A stretch of DNA of 15,608 bases. Origin: an uncultured Clostridia bacterium (GTDB lineage Bacteria; Bacillota; Clostridia; Oscillospirales; CAG-272). The notes beneath the pieces were generated by a model. That model saw only the letters and a program-made list of their open reading frames with translations. It was not told the DNA's origin and did not search any database. The number at the start of each line of letters is the position of its first letter. Position 1 is the stretch's first letter. The stretch is from positions 1-15,608 of the forward strand of contig CALCTA010000125.1 of the NCBI GenBank assembly GCA_937893945.1, written 5' to 3'. Below are positions 5,912 through 13,273 of the stretch, one piece after another. The position numbers and the translations under genes were made by a program.

Positions 5912-6487
5912 TTACCTGAGAACTTCTCTCAGCTTCTTTCGGATGCGGTATATCGCATTATTGATGGATTTCTCGTTGGTAGAAAGGAGAGTGGCGATCT
6001 CAGAGGCAGAACGCCCCGAGATATACAGCTGCCAGACCTTGTACTCAAGCTCCGAAAGGTTTTTTCTTATGACGGCGTAAAGTGATTTGAGGCGTTCCTG
6101 CTCCAGCATTCTTGCCGAAGGGTCTTCAAAATCCTGAACGGTAATAAGATTATGCGGTATTTCTGCCACAGGCTCGGCAGAGCGCCGCTTCATCGCGCGG
6201 AGGAAAGACACGAGGGCGTTGTATATACAGATCTTAGCAAAGAGTCCAAACTCGACCTCGTTTTGTTCCAAGTCATAAGCTAATATTGAATTATAAAACA
6301 CGACCGATGCCTCTTGCTTGAGATCCTCGCAGTAAAGAGAGAAGGTCTCGTCGGTAGAGAAGCGCGCGACAGACGCATCGATCAAGGGGCGGTACTGATC
6401 AAGAAGGGCATCAAAGGCGTTCTGGTCGCCATCTCTTACAGCAAGGATCAAGGTCCTAACATCCCTTTTTGATTTTTTAACATTCAT
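5912..6487 (-). CDS. RNA polymerase sigma-70 family factor (SigH/ECF-like, regions 2 and 4)
   Basis: A 191-residue alternative sigma factor. Region 2 (~24-98) has AFDALLDQYRPLI, EDLKQEASVVFYNSI and FGLFAKICIYNALVSFLR, covering core binding and -10 recognition. After a linker, region 4 (~143-188) has LSELEYKVWQLYISGRSAS and the helix-turn-helix SEIATLLSTNEKSINNAIYRI for the -35. The spacing and the long EDLKQEA stretch resemble the SigH (sporulation) branch more than typical ECF factors, but I cannot name its regulon. No anti-sigma gene is adjacent. The Shine-Dalgarno is poor (AAGGG ~12 nt upstream of ATG), suggesting low or controlled translation. It has a consensus promoter and a ~75-nt leader. 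The zinc-ribbon gene follows. Confidence 0.85.
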   Translation of the reverse strand: MNVKKSKRDVRTLILAVRDGDQNAFDALLDQYRPLIDASVARFSTDETFSLYCEDLKQEASVVFYNSILAYDLEQNEVEFGLFAKICIYNALVSFLRAMKRRSAEPVAEIPHNLITVQDFEDPSARMLEQERLKSLYAVIRKNLSELEYKVWQLYISGRSASEIATLLSTNEKSINNAIYRIRKKLREVLR

Positions 6488-6568
6488 ACCGATACCAACC
6501 CTTAAAGCTTTAATATATGCAAAAGGAAAATGGGTAGAGTTTCCCTTACATACACCTCACCAATATCT

Positions 6569-6596
6569 ATTATATCATTAAAATGTATAATGTCAA
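6569..6596 (-). promoter_or_regulatory. Promoter of the sigma-factor gene
   Basis: On the minus strand: TTGACA (6591-6596), a 16-bp spacer and TATAAT (6569-6574), with TGA as an extended -10. This is a housekeeping-sigma promoter, not an obviously autoregulated one. Confidence 0.82.
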
Positions 6597-6692
6597 GGGG
6601 GTTTTTAAAAATATTTTTGTAAATTTTCACGAAAATTGTCGCAGTATGGCAAAATATACAAACAAAACTCGCTTTATTTGGTTATAAATACA

Positions 6693-6728
6693 CAAAAGCA
6701 TAGCCAAGTATGCTAGGCTATGCTTTTG
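6693..6728 (-). terminator. Hairpin terminator after the DUF4364 gene
   Basis: A perfect 13-bp stem, CAAAAGCATAGCC/GGCTATGCTTTTG, has a 10-nt loop. On the minus strand the 3' arm ends in TTTTG then TGTATTT, a modest U-tract. It lies 82 nt after the stop. Confidence 0.68.
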
Positions 6729-6810
6729 AATAAGTGTGCTTTTGAAATGCGAGTGCCGTTTGAATGTCAAAAAGCGGTAATTTTACGAACAGAACTCTGG
6801 TGAATTTGTT

Positions 6811-7356
6811 TTAATCGAACAGATAATTCACGTTTCCTGCCATCAGCGCTACTACGCCTCGGTAAATTGCCTCGGGGCGCTCGTAGAAGTTGTTCCTCAT
6901 TCTCTCGGCGCGGTTTTCGGTATCTACAACAAGGCTCTGTGAGAATATCGGCAAGCCTTTTTCGGTGAAGGAGCAGGTAACCAGATATCTTCCGTCATCA
7001 GTCTTTTCGACAGTGCATTTAGCGACTATCTTGCGCTTTTTGAAGTCAAGATAGCGCAGTGCCTGAGTCAGCGCCTTGTCAAGTACGCTCGCAAGCAGAT
7101 CGCTCTTAAGCTCACGCGCTACCACTCTGCCGCGGTCGGTGATGAGATAAAGCTCCTTGCCGTCCTCCTCAAACTTATCAATAAGGTGCATATCGACCAT
7201 CTCGTGAAAGCCCTCGGCAAAATCGAGATACATCACGTAGTCTGTCTGCATAACGATATCGTTGATAGTGCTGAAATCAAGCGGGTAATTTATATTCTCA
7301 AGAAGATAAAGCACGAAGATCTTAACGTTCCGCATACTTCCGATGTTGGAGCTCAT
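6811..7356 (-). CDS. DUF4364 family winged-helix protein
   Basis: A 181-residue protein matching the DUF4364 pattern. The N-terminal winged-helix part has KIFVLYLLENINYPLDFSTI (12-31), then MYLDFAEGFHEMVDMHLID and YLITDRGRVVARE. The C-terminal half is beta-rich (KRKIVAKCTVEKTDDGRYLV, then CSFTEKG). The PadR/MarR-like N-terminus suggests DNA binding, but no target or experiment is known to me. Gene spacing says it is a single-gene unit, divergent from hom across ~143 bp that holds both promoters. AAAGGA precedes the ATG at 7356. In Clostridia this family is broadly conserved, so a housekeeping role is likely. Confidence 0.85.
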   Translation of the reverse strand: MSSNIGSMRNVKIFVLYLLENINYPLDFSTINDIVMQTDYVMYLDFAEGFHEMVDMHLIDKFEEDGKELYLITDRGRVVARELKSDLLASVLDKALTQALRYLDFKKRKIVAKCTVEKTDDGRYLVTCSFTEKGLPIFSQSLVVDTENRAERMRNNFYERPEAIYRGVVALMAGNVNYLFD

Positions 7357-7400
7357 AAGAAAATCCTTTCTTTAGGGGGAATTTTTTAACTTGCTATAAT

Positions 7401-7429
7401 ATTCTAACATATTTTTAAAAAAATTTCAA
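7401..7429 (-). promoter_or_regulatory. Promoter of the DUF4364 gene
   Basis: On the minus strand: TTGAAA (7424-7429), a 17-bp T/A-rich spacer and TAGAAT (7401-7406), with TGT as an extended -10. Its -35 lies 7 bp from the -35 of the hom promoter, so the two are arranged back to back. Confidence 0.7.
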
Positions 7430-7436
7430 TAAGTAT

Positions 7437-7465
7437 TTGTAATTCTCAGAAAAATATGATATAAT
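7437..7465 (+). promoter_or_regulatory. Promoter of hom
   Basis: TTGTAA (7437-7442), a 17-bp spacer and TATAAT (7460-7465), with TGA (7457-7459) as an extended -10. The leader is only ~28 nt, too short for a T-box or riboswitch. Confidence 0.8.
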
Positions 7466-7499
7466 AGACCTATCATATCCGCTAAGGAAGGAAAAAACC

Positions 7500-8660
7500 A
7501 TGATTTCTATTGCATTACTTGGCTTCGGATGCGTCGGAAGCGGCACTGCCGAGGTACTTACAGAGAACAAAAAACTTATCGAGAGCAGACTTGGCTGCGA
7601 ATATAAGATAAAATACATTCTTGATCTCCGCGATTTTCCCGACAGTCCCTTTGGCGATCTCGTGGTACACGATTTCAAGAAGATCCTTGAGGACGATGAG
7701 GTCAGCGTAGTTGCCGAGATGATGGGCGGCTCGCACCCCGCATATGATTTCACCAAGGCGTGCCTTGAGGCAGGGAAGAGCGTGGTAACCTCCAATAAAG
7801 AGGTGGTTGCAAGCTTCGGCGTTGAGCTTTGCGAGATCGCGGCATCTCACGGCGTCAGATATATGTTTGAAGCGAGCGTAGGCGGCGGAATACCGATCAT
7901 AAGACCTATGATGACAGACCTTGCTTCAAATAAGATCAACAGCATCAACGGAATACTCAACGGGACTACCAACTATATACTCACAGCTATGCGCGACGAC
8001 GGCAAGAGCTTCGCAGACGCGCTTTGTGAGGCGCAGAGGCTCGGATATGCCGAGGCAAATCCCGCGGCTGACGTTGAGGGTAAGGACGCGGCGAGAAAGA
8101 CTGTAATTCTCGGCGCTATCGCAAGCGGCAAGCTTGTGTCTCCCGAGGCTATCTCAACTGAGGGCATCACGAAGATCTCACTTTGCGACGTTGAGCTTGC
8201 GCAGGCGCTCGGATATTCCATAAAGCTTATCGGACACGCTGAGGACAGAGACGGAAAGCTTCTCGCGTTCGTGTCTCCTATGGCAGTGCCCGAGGCAAAT
8301 CCTCTTGCGCGCATAGACGGCGTGTTTAACGGAATACTTGTCAACGCGAATATGGTCGGCGACGTAATGTTCTACGGTCCGGGGGCTGGCAAGCTTCCCA
8401 CCGCGAGCGCAGTAGTTGCGGATATAGTTGACGTTATCGCCAAGCGCGACGTTCCCCCCACACCTGTCGGCTGGGTTAAAGCCGAGGCGAGCGATATCGC
8501 GCCTCTTGACGATTACGTTTGCCCGAGACTTGTTATCGTTGACGGCGAGTGCGATAACGCGCTTGCGACTCTCGACGGAAAGTCGGCTTACTTCACCTTT
8601 CCCATCAGCGAGACTGAGGCAAGAAAGATCAACGCAACAGCGATCTACAGAGTGCTTTGA
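7500..8660 (+). CDS. hom: Homoserine dehydrogenase, short form
   Basis: It reduces L-aspartate semialdehyde to L-homoserine with NAD(P)H, feeding threonine and methionine synthesis in the cytoplasm. The Rossmann loop is GFGCVGSGT (8-16). SNKE (98-101), EASVGGGIPII (124-134) and GILNGTTNYIL (151-161) form the substrate pocket. ADVEGKDAARK (190-200) carries the conserved Asp191 and the catalytic Lys200. YGPGAGKLPTASAVVADIVD (292-311) closes the fold. At 386 residues it is shorter than the usual ~430. The C-terminal ~65 residues are too short and divergent for a clear ACT domain, so classical threonine feedback may be absent or altered. AAGGAAGG precedes the ATG. It stands alone, with no thrB, thrC or asd beside it. 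Confidence 0.95.
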   Translation: MISIALLGFGCVGSGTAEVLTENKKLIESRLGCEYKIKYILDLRDFPDSPFGDLVVHDFKKILEDDEVSVVAEMMGGSHPAYDFTKACLEAGKSVVTSNKEVVASFGVELCEIAASHGVRYMFEASVGGGIPIIRPMMTDLASNKINSINGILNGTTNYILTAMRDDGKSFADALCEAQRLGYAEANPAADVEGKDAARKTVILGAIASGKLVSPEAISTEGITKISLCDVELAQALGYSIKLIGHAEDRDGKLLAFVSPMAVPEANPLARIDGVFNGILVNANMVGDVMFYGPGAGKLPTASAVVADIVDVIAKRDVPPTPVGWVKAEASDIAPLDDYVCPRLVIVDGECDNALATLDGKSAYFTFPISETEARKINATAIYRVL

Positions 8661-8671
8661 TTTACAATAAT

Positions 8672-8706
8672 AAAACGGCAAACCTGAAACTCAGGTTTGC
8701 CGTTTT
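8672..8706. terminator. Bidirectional terminator between hom and the ackA unit
   Basis: A perfect 16-bp stem (8672-8687 with 8691-8706) has an AAC loop. T-runs follow on the plus strand (TTTTTG) and the minus strand (TTTTATTATT). It ends hom and the converging minus-strand genes. Confidence 0.93.
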
Positions 8707-8710
8707 TGTG

Positions 8711-9550
8711 TTATATGTTCGCCATAGCGTCCTCGAGGAGCTTCTTTGCGTGGATTATATCAGCGGTCTGCTGTTCGCCCGAGATCTCGCGTTCGATGGT
8801 GAAGGGACCCTCGTAGTTGTATTCAACTATAAGCTTTCTTACGACTTCGGGGATGTTAGCCTTGCCGTCGCCTGCGCGTGCTTCGTGTCCGAGATACATT
8901 CCGTTCGTGGGATAAAATCCGTCCTTGATGTGTGTATCCATAACGTACTTGCCGAAAACGTCAAGCGCGTCAACGGGGTTTGCCTTACCGTAGAGAATGG
9001 GGTTGGCGGTGTCAAGGTTTACGCCGAGATTTCCCGTGCCGATAGCCTCAATAGTGCGAAGCAGGGTAATGGGAGTCTCCTGTCCTGTTTCAAAGAGGAA
9101 ATACTGTCCCTTTTTCTTCATATATCCGCAGAGATTGCGGAGTGCGGCTACAGTTCCGTTGAACTCTGTCGCGCTCGGATTCTCGGGGATAAAGCCAACG
9201 TGAGTTACCACCTGCTTTACACCGATCTTCTCGGCAAAATCAGATGCGCTCTTAAGCTCGCTAAGACGGGTAAATCTGTAGGCTACGGGAACGAGGCCGA
9301 TGGTGTCGGGGCCTGCGGTGAAATTCCACTCGCAAGGACCTGTCCAACCTGCCCAGAGCGAAGAAACGTTGATGCCGGTCTCGGCGATAGCCGCCTTGAT
9401 CTTCTCAGCGTGCTCGTCGCTCTTAAAGATATCCACGTTCCAGATGCATATCTGGCAGGAGTTTATGCCAAGCTCCTGATTTTTACGGAACTTTTCAAGT
9501 ATATCAACGTCGGTGTCATATCCGACCATTGCGCCTATTCTGTTGATCAT
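8711..9550 (-). CDS. Sugar phosphate isomerase/epimerase-like TIM-barrel protein
   Basis: A 279-residue protein of the xylose isomerase-like TIM barrel (AP_endonuc_2) superfamily. The metal-binding residues are spaced as in ketose epimerases and hydroxypyruvate or inosose enzymes: His117 (THVGF), Glu154 (FLFETGQE), Asp180 (NLDTAN), His207 (DTHIKDG) and Glu253 (TIERE). Trp-rich loops (QICIWNVD, LWAGWTG) probably shape the sugar pocket. The substrate is not known. It starts 14 nt after the Gfo/Idh/MocA oxidoreductase, with AGGAG in the gap. That common pairing usually belongs to inositol or uncommon-sugar catabolism, where oxidation and isomerisation follow each other. No transporter or kinase is adjacent. 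Confidence 0.86.
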   Translation of the reverse strand: MINRIGAMVGYDTDVDILEKFRKNQELGINSCQICIWNVDIFKSDEHAEKIKAAIAETGINVSSLWAGWTGPCEWNFTAGPDTIGLVPVAYRFTRLSELKSASDFAEKIGVKQVVTHVGFIPENPSATEFNGTVAALRNLCGYMKKKGQYFLFETGQETPITLLRTIEAIGTGNLGVNLDTANPILYGKANPVDALDVFGKYVMDTHIKDGFYPTNGMYLGHEARAGDGKANIPEVVRKLIVEYNYEGPFTIEREISGEQQTADIIHAKKLLEDAMANI

Positions 9551-9564
9551 ATTTCTCTCCTATA

Positions 9565-10599
9565 TTAAAGAACTACGGTCTCGCCGTTCTTACGTGCGCT
9601 CTCGATGATCTTCTCGGTGAGATAAATAGAGCCTGCGGCGCATCTCGGGTCGTTTACGGTGTTGACGAAATCGGGGTCTCCAACAGCAAGAGCTATTGCG
9701 CGGATCTCCTCAGCCATTCTGTCCTTGCGTTCGCCCGAGCGAGTGCCTTCCGCCTCATAGGGCTCTGTTCCGTCGTCGCGGCAGACCTTTACAGATCCGC
9801 CGTTGTAAATGAGAGAAGCTTTCTCAAAGCGCGCTCTGTATGCCATTCTAAAGCCGGTGTTGCTTGCTTCATCCCAGGAAGCAGTAGCGAATACGAGAGC
9901 TCCGTCGTCGTAGGTCATACGCGTATTTACATACTGGAGAGGCATCTGTGCCGTCTGTGCCACGGACGAAACTGTCTTAGGGAGACCGAGAAGGTAATTT
10001 GCCATATCGACGTCGTGGATATGAAGGTCAAACGGACAACCGCCGCTCTTGTTTATATCCTGATACCAAAGCTCAAATCCCCAGTCAGGAAGTCCTCCGA
10101 GGCGTTCAAATGAGAGAGTGCGAAGCTTGCCGAAGGTACCCTCGTCTATGCACTTCTTGAGGTATTCGTATCCTGCCTCGAAGTGCAGACACTGACCTAT
10201 CATGAGCTTCTTATCGCATTCGTCAGCTACCGCGAGCATCTCTTGACAGTCGGCATACGAAAGAGACATAGGCTTCTCAGACTGAACGTGCTTGCCTGCG
10301 CGCATAAGCTTGATAGCGTATTCCTTGTGCATATAAGAGGGAAGGCAGATGTCAACCACGTCGAAATCCTCTTTTTCGAGCATCTCGTCAAGATCGGTGT
10401 AGAGATTTATACCCTCAAGATCGCTTCTTACCGATGCGCCGAGGTTGATCTCTTGCTTTGCGTGGAACTGCTTTTCGTCGATATCGCAGATAGCGACGAG
10501 CTTTATGGGGAAGCCTTCATTCGTAAGAATGTCGTAGCCGTGCTTATGCGACTGCGCTATTCCGCCGAATCCAAGAAGAGCAAATTTGATTTCTCTCAT
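9565..10599 (-). CDS. Gfo/Idh/MocA family NAD(P)-dependent oxidoreductase
   Basis: A 344-residue dehydrogenase. The N-terminal Rossmann fold has LGFGGIAQSH (9-18) and the acidic DID (39-41) that favours NAD. VVDICLPSYMHKEYAIKLM (81-99) and the EKP motif (108-110) follow, where the conserved Lys109 contacts substrate. The C-terminal alpha/beta domain has the DLHIHDVD motif (191-198), with His195 at the usual catalytic position. The natural substrate, probably an inositol or a sugar, cannot be named. AAGGAG lies 9 nt before the ATG. The gap to ackA upstream is 59 nt with no hairpin and no clear promoter, so it is probably expressed partly from the ackA promoter. It is translationally close to the TIM-barrel gene that follows. 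Confidence 0.9.
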   Translation of the reverse strand: MREIKFALLGFGGIAQSHKHGYDILTNEGFPIKLVAICDIDEKQFHAKQEINLGASVRSDLEGINLYTDLDEMLEKEDFDVVDICLPSYMHKEYAIKLMRAGKHVQSEKPMSLSYADCQEMLAVADECDKKLMIGQCLHFEAGYEYLKKCIDEGTFGKLRTLSFERLGGLPDWGFELWYQDINKSGGCPFDLHIHDVDMANYLLGLPKTVSSVAQTAQMPLQYVNTRMTYDDGALVFATASWDEASNTGFRMAYRARFEKASLIYNGGSVKVCRDDGTEPYEAEGTRSGERKDRMAEEIRAIALAVGDPDFVNTVNDPRCAAGSIYLTEKIIESARKNGETVVL

Positions 10600-10658
10600 A
10601 ATAAATTACTCCTTATTTCTTGCAATTAGACCTAAGTTGTGATACAATTAAATAAAGA

Positions 10659-11885
10659 TCAAAGAGCAGCAACGATAGCGGCGGTGTCTCTTGCAATAAC
10701 CAGCTCCTCGTTGGTGGGAAGCACGTAAACTGCTACTGCGGAATCGTCAGCAGAGATCTTGGTGTTCTCGGAAACGTGAGGAGCGGCATCGTTTGCAGCC
10801 TTGTCAAACTTGATTCCGAGGTATTCCATGTTCTCGCAAACGAGCTCACGGAGGTGAGGATTGTTCTCGCCGATACCTGCGGTGAATACTACCGCGTCAA
10901 CGCCGTTCATAACAGCCGCGTAAGCGCCGATGTACTTCTTGATACCGTGGGTGAGTATGTTAACCGCGAGGTTAGCTCTCTCGTAGTTGGGATCGGAAGG
11001 ACCTGCTGCGATAGCGTTCTCAAGGTCGCGGGAGTCAGAGGAGAAGCCCGAAACGCCGAGGAAGCCCGACTTCTTGTTCATAAGGTTGTCCATTTCAGCA
11101 GTGGTAAGTCCCTCTGCTTCCATGATATAAGTTACGATAGCGGGGTCGATGTCTCCGCAACGGGTTCCCATCTCAACGCCTGCAAGGGGAGTGAAGCCCA
11201 TGGAAGTGTCCATAACCTTTCCACCCTTAACTGCGGATATAGAAGAGCCGTTACCGATATGGCAGGTAACTATCTTGGTCTCCTCAACAGGCTTGCCGAG
11301 AACCTTTGCCATCTCTGCGCTTACAAAGCGGTGGGATGTTCCGTGTGCGCCGTAGCGACGGATGCCGTACTTCTCGTAGTACTCATAGGGCAGGGGATAA
11401 ACGTAAGCCTCGGGAGCCATTGTCTGATGGAATGCGGTGTCAAACACGAGAACCTGGGGCTTGCCGGGCATGATCTCAAGACAGCCCTTGATACCCATAA
11501 GGTGAGCAACTGTGTGAAGAGGTGCGAATGCCTTGCACTTCTCGAGCTTAGCGAGAACGTCGTCTGTCATAAGGATAGACTCGGAGAAGTAAGCGCCGCC
11601 GTGGACAACGCGGTGTCCGATAGCCTGGATCTCGTTCATATCCGAGATGCAGCCGATCTCCTTGTCGGTAAGTGCGTCAACTACGAGCTGCATAGCTGCG
11701 GAGTGGTCCTTCATGGGAGCTTCCTTAACTACCTTGATGTCCTTAAGGAGCTGCTTGTGAGTGATGCTTGAGCCCTCGCCGCCGATTCTCTCGCAAACGC
11801 CCTTAGCGGATACGACCTCGGTCTCGGTGTCGATAAGCTGATACTTGAGTGAGCTTGAACCTGCATTTACAACAAGTATATTCAT
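10659..11885 (-). CDS. ackA: Acetate kinase
   Basis: It interconverts acetyl phosphate + ADP and acetate + ATP, the ATP-yielding last step of acetate fermentation. It has 408 residues, a normal length. NAGSSSLKYQL (7-17) gives Asn7. GHRVVHGG (90-97) has Arg92. VFDTAFHQTM (147-156) has the catalytic Asp149. RYGAHGTSHRFV (177-188) and HIGNGSS (209-215) line the phosphate site. EMGTRCGDIDP (238-248) has Arg242, and FTAGIGENNP lies near the end. GGAGG sits 10 nt before the ATG. The usual partner pta is not in the window. The gene is divergent from tmcAL and is followed by two sugar-metabolism genes without a terminator, which is unusual for ackA. Confidence 0.97.
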   Translation of the reverse strand: MNILVVNAGSSSLKYQLIDTETEVVSAKGVCERIGGEGSSITHKQLLKDIKVVKEAPMKDHSAAMQLVVDALTDKEIGCISDMNEIQAIGHRVVHGGAYFSESILMTDDVLAKLEKCKAFAPLHTVAHLMGIKGCLEIMPGKPQVLVFDTAFHQTMAPEAYVYPLPYEYYEKYGIRRYGAHGTSHRFVSAEMAKVLGKPVEETKIVTCHIGNGSSISAVKGGKVMDTSMGFTPLAGVEMGTRCGDIDPAIVTYIMEAEGLTTAEMDNLMNKKSGFLGVSGFSSDSRDLENAIAAGPSDPNYERANLAVNILTHGIKKYIGAYAAVMNGVDAVVFTAGIGENNPHLRELVCENMEYLGIKFDKAANDAAPHVSENTKISADDSAVAVYVLPTNEELVIARDTAAIVAAL

Positions 11886-11924
11886 TTTTCAAAATCCTCC
11901 ATAGAATAAAATATTACAAGTAAA

Positions 11925-11953
11925 ATTATACAACAATTTTTCAAATTTTTCAA
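11925..11953 (-). promoter_or_regulatory. Promoter of ackA
   Basis: On the minus strand: TTGAAA (11948-11953), a 17-bp spacer and TATAAT (11925-11930), ~40 nt before the ATG. The -10 is preceded by TTG, so it is not a TGn type. The AT-rich divergent region gives tmcAL no equally clear promoter. Confidence 0.78.
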
Positions 11954-12003
11954 TAGGATTTTCAATAATATTTAATAATATTCGGCAAAAAAGGAAAAAC
12001 AGA

Positions 12004-13167
12004 ATGAAGATTTACGGAATAATAAGTGAATTTAATCCCTTTCATACGGGGCACGCGCGCATAGTTGCGGCGGCTCGTGAGAGCGGTGCTGACGCCGTGG
12101 TGGCGATAATGAGCGGAAACGCCGTTCAGAGAGGCGAGCTTGCGGTGCTTGATAAGTACTTAAGAGCCGAGGCGGCGACAAGAGCGGGAGTCGATCTCGT
12201 GCTTGAGCTTCCGTTCCCGTGGAGCGCGGCAAGCGCGGAGTATTTTGCCCGTGCGGGCGTGTCTATTGCATCAGGGTTCTGCACCGATCTGATATTCGGC
12301 TCGGAGTGCGGAGATATAGACGCGCTGAAGAACGCCGCTTCTTTGGCAAGGAGTGAGGACTTCCGCGAGGAGTACCGCAGACGGATAGAGAGCGGCGAGA
12401 GGGCGGCAGGCTGCTACTTCTCAATGCTTAAGGAGAGAGGTTGCCCCGAGTTTTCCTCAAACGATATACTCGGAATAGAATATATCCGCGCCGCGTGCGA
12501 TCTCGGCGCGTCTTTGGAGATGCATACCATCAAACGAGAGGGAGCGGATTATAATGATACAGAGCTTGGCTTCTCGCAGTACCCGTCGGCAACTGCTATC
12601 CGAAAAATGTGGCAGGAGTTTGGCTTTGAGGACAGCGCAAAGTATATTCCGCCTGAGGCTTACAAGGTATATGAGAGGGCTTATTTTGAGGGCGAGATGT
12701 GCGACGTTTATCAGCTCTCACGCGCGATTCTGACCTATTTCAGACTTCGCTCGCCAAGTGATCTTTCGGACTTTGCCGAGAACGAGGGCGGCATCGCAAA
12801 TCGCATTTGCGCGCTCGCCCACGAATGCTCAAGCCTTGAGGAGCTTGAAGAGAAGCTTTCGACAAAGAGATATACCGACGCAAAGCTGCGCCGCGCGCTG
12901 CTTTTCTCGATGACAGAGGTAAGGCGCGAGCTTCTCGGAAGTCTTCCCGAATACACCACGCTGCTCGCCGCAAATTCAAGGGGCAGAGAGCTGCTCGCGG
13001 CAAATCGTAAGAGCGGTGGAATGGCGGTAGTTACAAAGCCTGCCGACATGCCCGCCGAGAGCGCGCAAACTCTTGCCGCGCATCGCCTTGACGCGATATT
13101 CACGCTTGCAAAAATGCAGCCGAACTGTAGCGGTGAGTATATGAAACGCGGAGCGTATATAGAATAG
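12004..13167 (+). CDS. tmcAL: tRNA(Met) cytidine acetate ligase
   Basis: TmcAL (YlbM family) activates acetate with ATP to acetyl-AMP and acetylates C34 of elongator tRNA-Met, which secures AUG decoding. FNPFHTGH (10-17) is the nucleotidyltransferase HIGH-type motif. MSGNAVQRGE (36-45), SAEYFARAGV (77-86) and FGSECG (98-103) are family signatures, and a TAIRKMW-type motif follows near residue 200. At 387 residues it is slightly shorter than the ~400-residue Bacillus protein. AAGGA lies ~9 nt before the ATG. It is back to back with ackA across 118 bp, an arrangement seen in other Bacillota as I recall. Acetate is the shared metabolite. No typical terminator follows; only a weak 8-bp hairpin lies at 13173-13197. 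Confidence 0.92.
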   Translation: MKIYGIISEFNPFHTGHARIVAAARESGADAVVAIMSGNAVQRGELAVLDKYLRAEAATRAGVDLVLELPFPWSAASAEYFARAGVSIASGFCTDLIFGSECGDIDALKNAASLARSEDFREEYRRRIESGERAAGCYFSMLKERGCPEFSSNDILGIEYIRAACDLGASLEMHTIKREGADYNDTELGFSQYPSATAIRKMWQEFGFEDSAKYIPPEAYKVYERAYFEGEMCDVYQLSRAILTYFRLRSPSDLSDFAENEGGIANRICALAHECSSLEELEEKLSTKRYTDAKLRRALLFSMTEVRRELLGSLPEYTTLLAANSRGRELLAANRKSGGMAVVTKPADMPAESAQTLAAHRLDAIFTLAKMQPNCSGEYMKRGAYIE

Positions 13168-13200
13168 AAACGCTTTTTTGCTGCTCTCACAAAAAAGATG

Positions 13201-13229
13201 TTGACTTTTCATTTTAAGGGTGGTATAAT
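13201..13229 (+). promoter_or_regulatory. Promoter of the 96-residue orphan gene
   Basis: TTGACT (13201-13206), a 17-bp spacer and TATAAT (13224-13229), with TGG (13221-13223) as an extended -10. This is a strong promoter ~38 nt before the ATG. Confidence 0.88.
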
Positions 13230-13273
13230 ATATAAGATAAAAAGCGATACATAGAGAGAGGAGATATATAGAT

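Larger units (their letters stand above)
6488..6810. other. Intergenic region upstream of the sigma-factor gene
   Basis: No gene is visible. It holds the sigma gene's ~75-nt leader (with a start-stop ATGTAA behind a GGTGAGG motif at 6546-6551), its promoter, an AT-rich stretch, and the DUF4364 hairpin terminator at 6693-6728. I see nothing in 6729-6810. Confidence 0.6.

Noticed and set aside
5856..5919. 8-bp inverted repeat TCAGGTAA/TTACCTGA between the sigma and zinc-ribbon genes
   Set aside because: One arm covers the sigma stop codon and the arms are ~48 bp apart. It is too short to call a terminator or operator.
7466..7499. Riboswitch or T-box leader before hom
   Set aside because: The leader is only ~28-34 nt and has no hairpin or T-box sequence.
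8657..9568. 303-codon plus-strand frame opposite the TIM-barrel gene
   Set aside because: It overlaps the end of hom and the bidirectional terminator, and the minus-strand gene has intact metal-site residues. It is a shadow.
10776..11771. Long open frame on the plus strand opposite ackA
   Set aside because: It is an antisense shadow of a highly conserved gene, with no ribosome site, no recognisable protein family and a composition typical of reverse-read coding DNA.
13173..13197. Hairpin after tmcAL as a terminator
   Set aside because: The stem is only A/T-rich 8 bp with a 9-nt loop and has no U-tract after it. Read-through or an unseen terminator is as likely.
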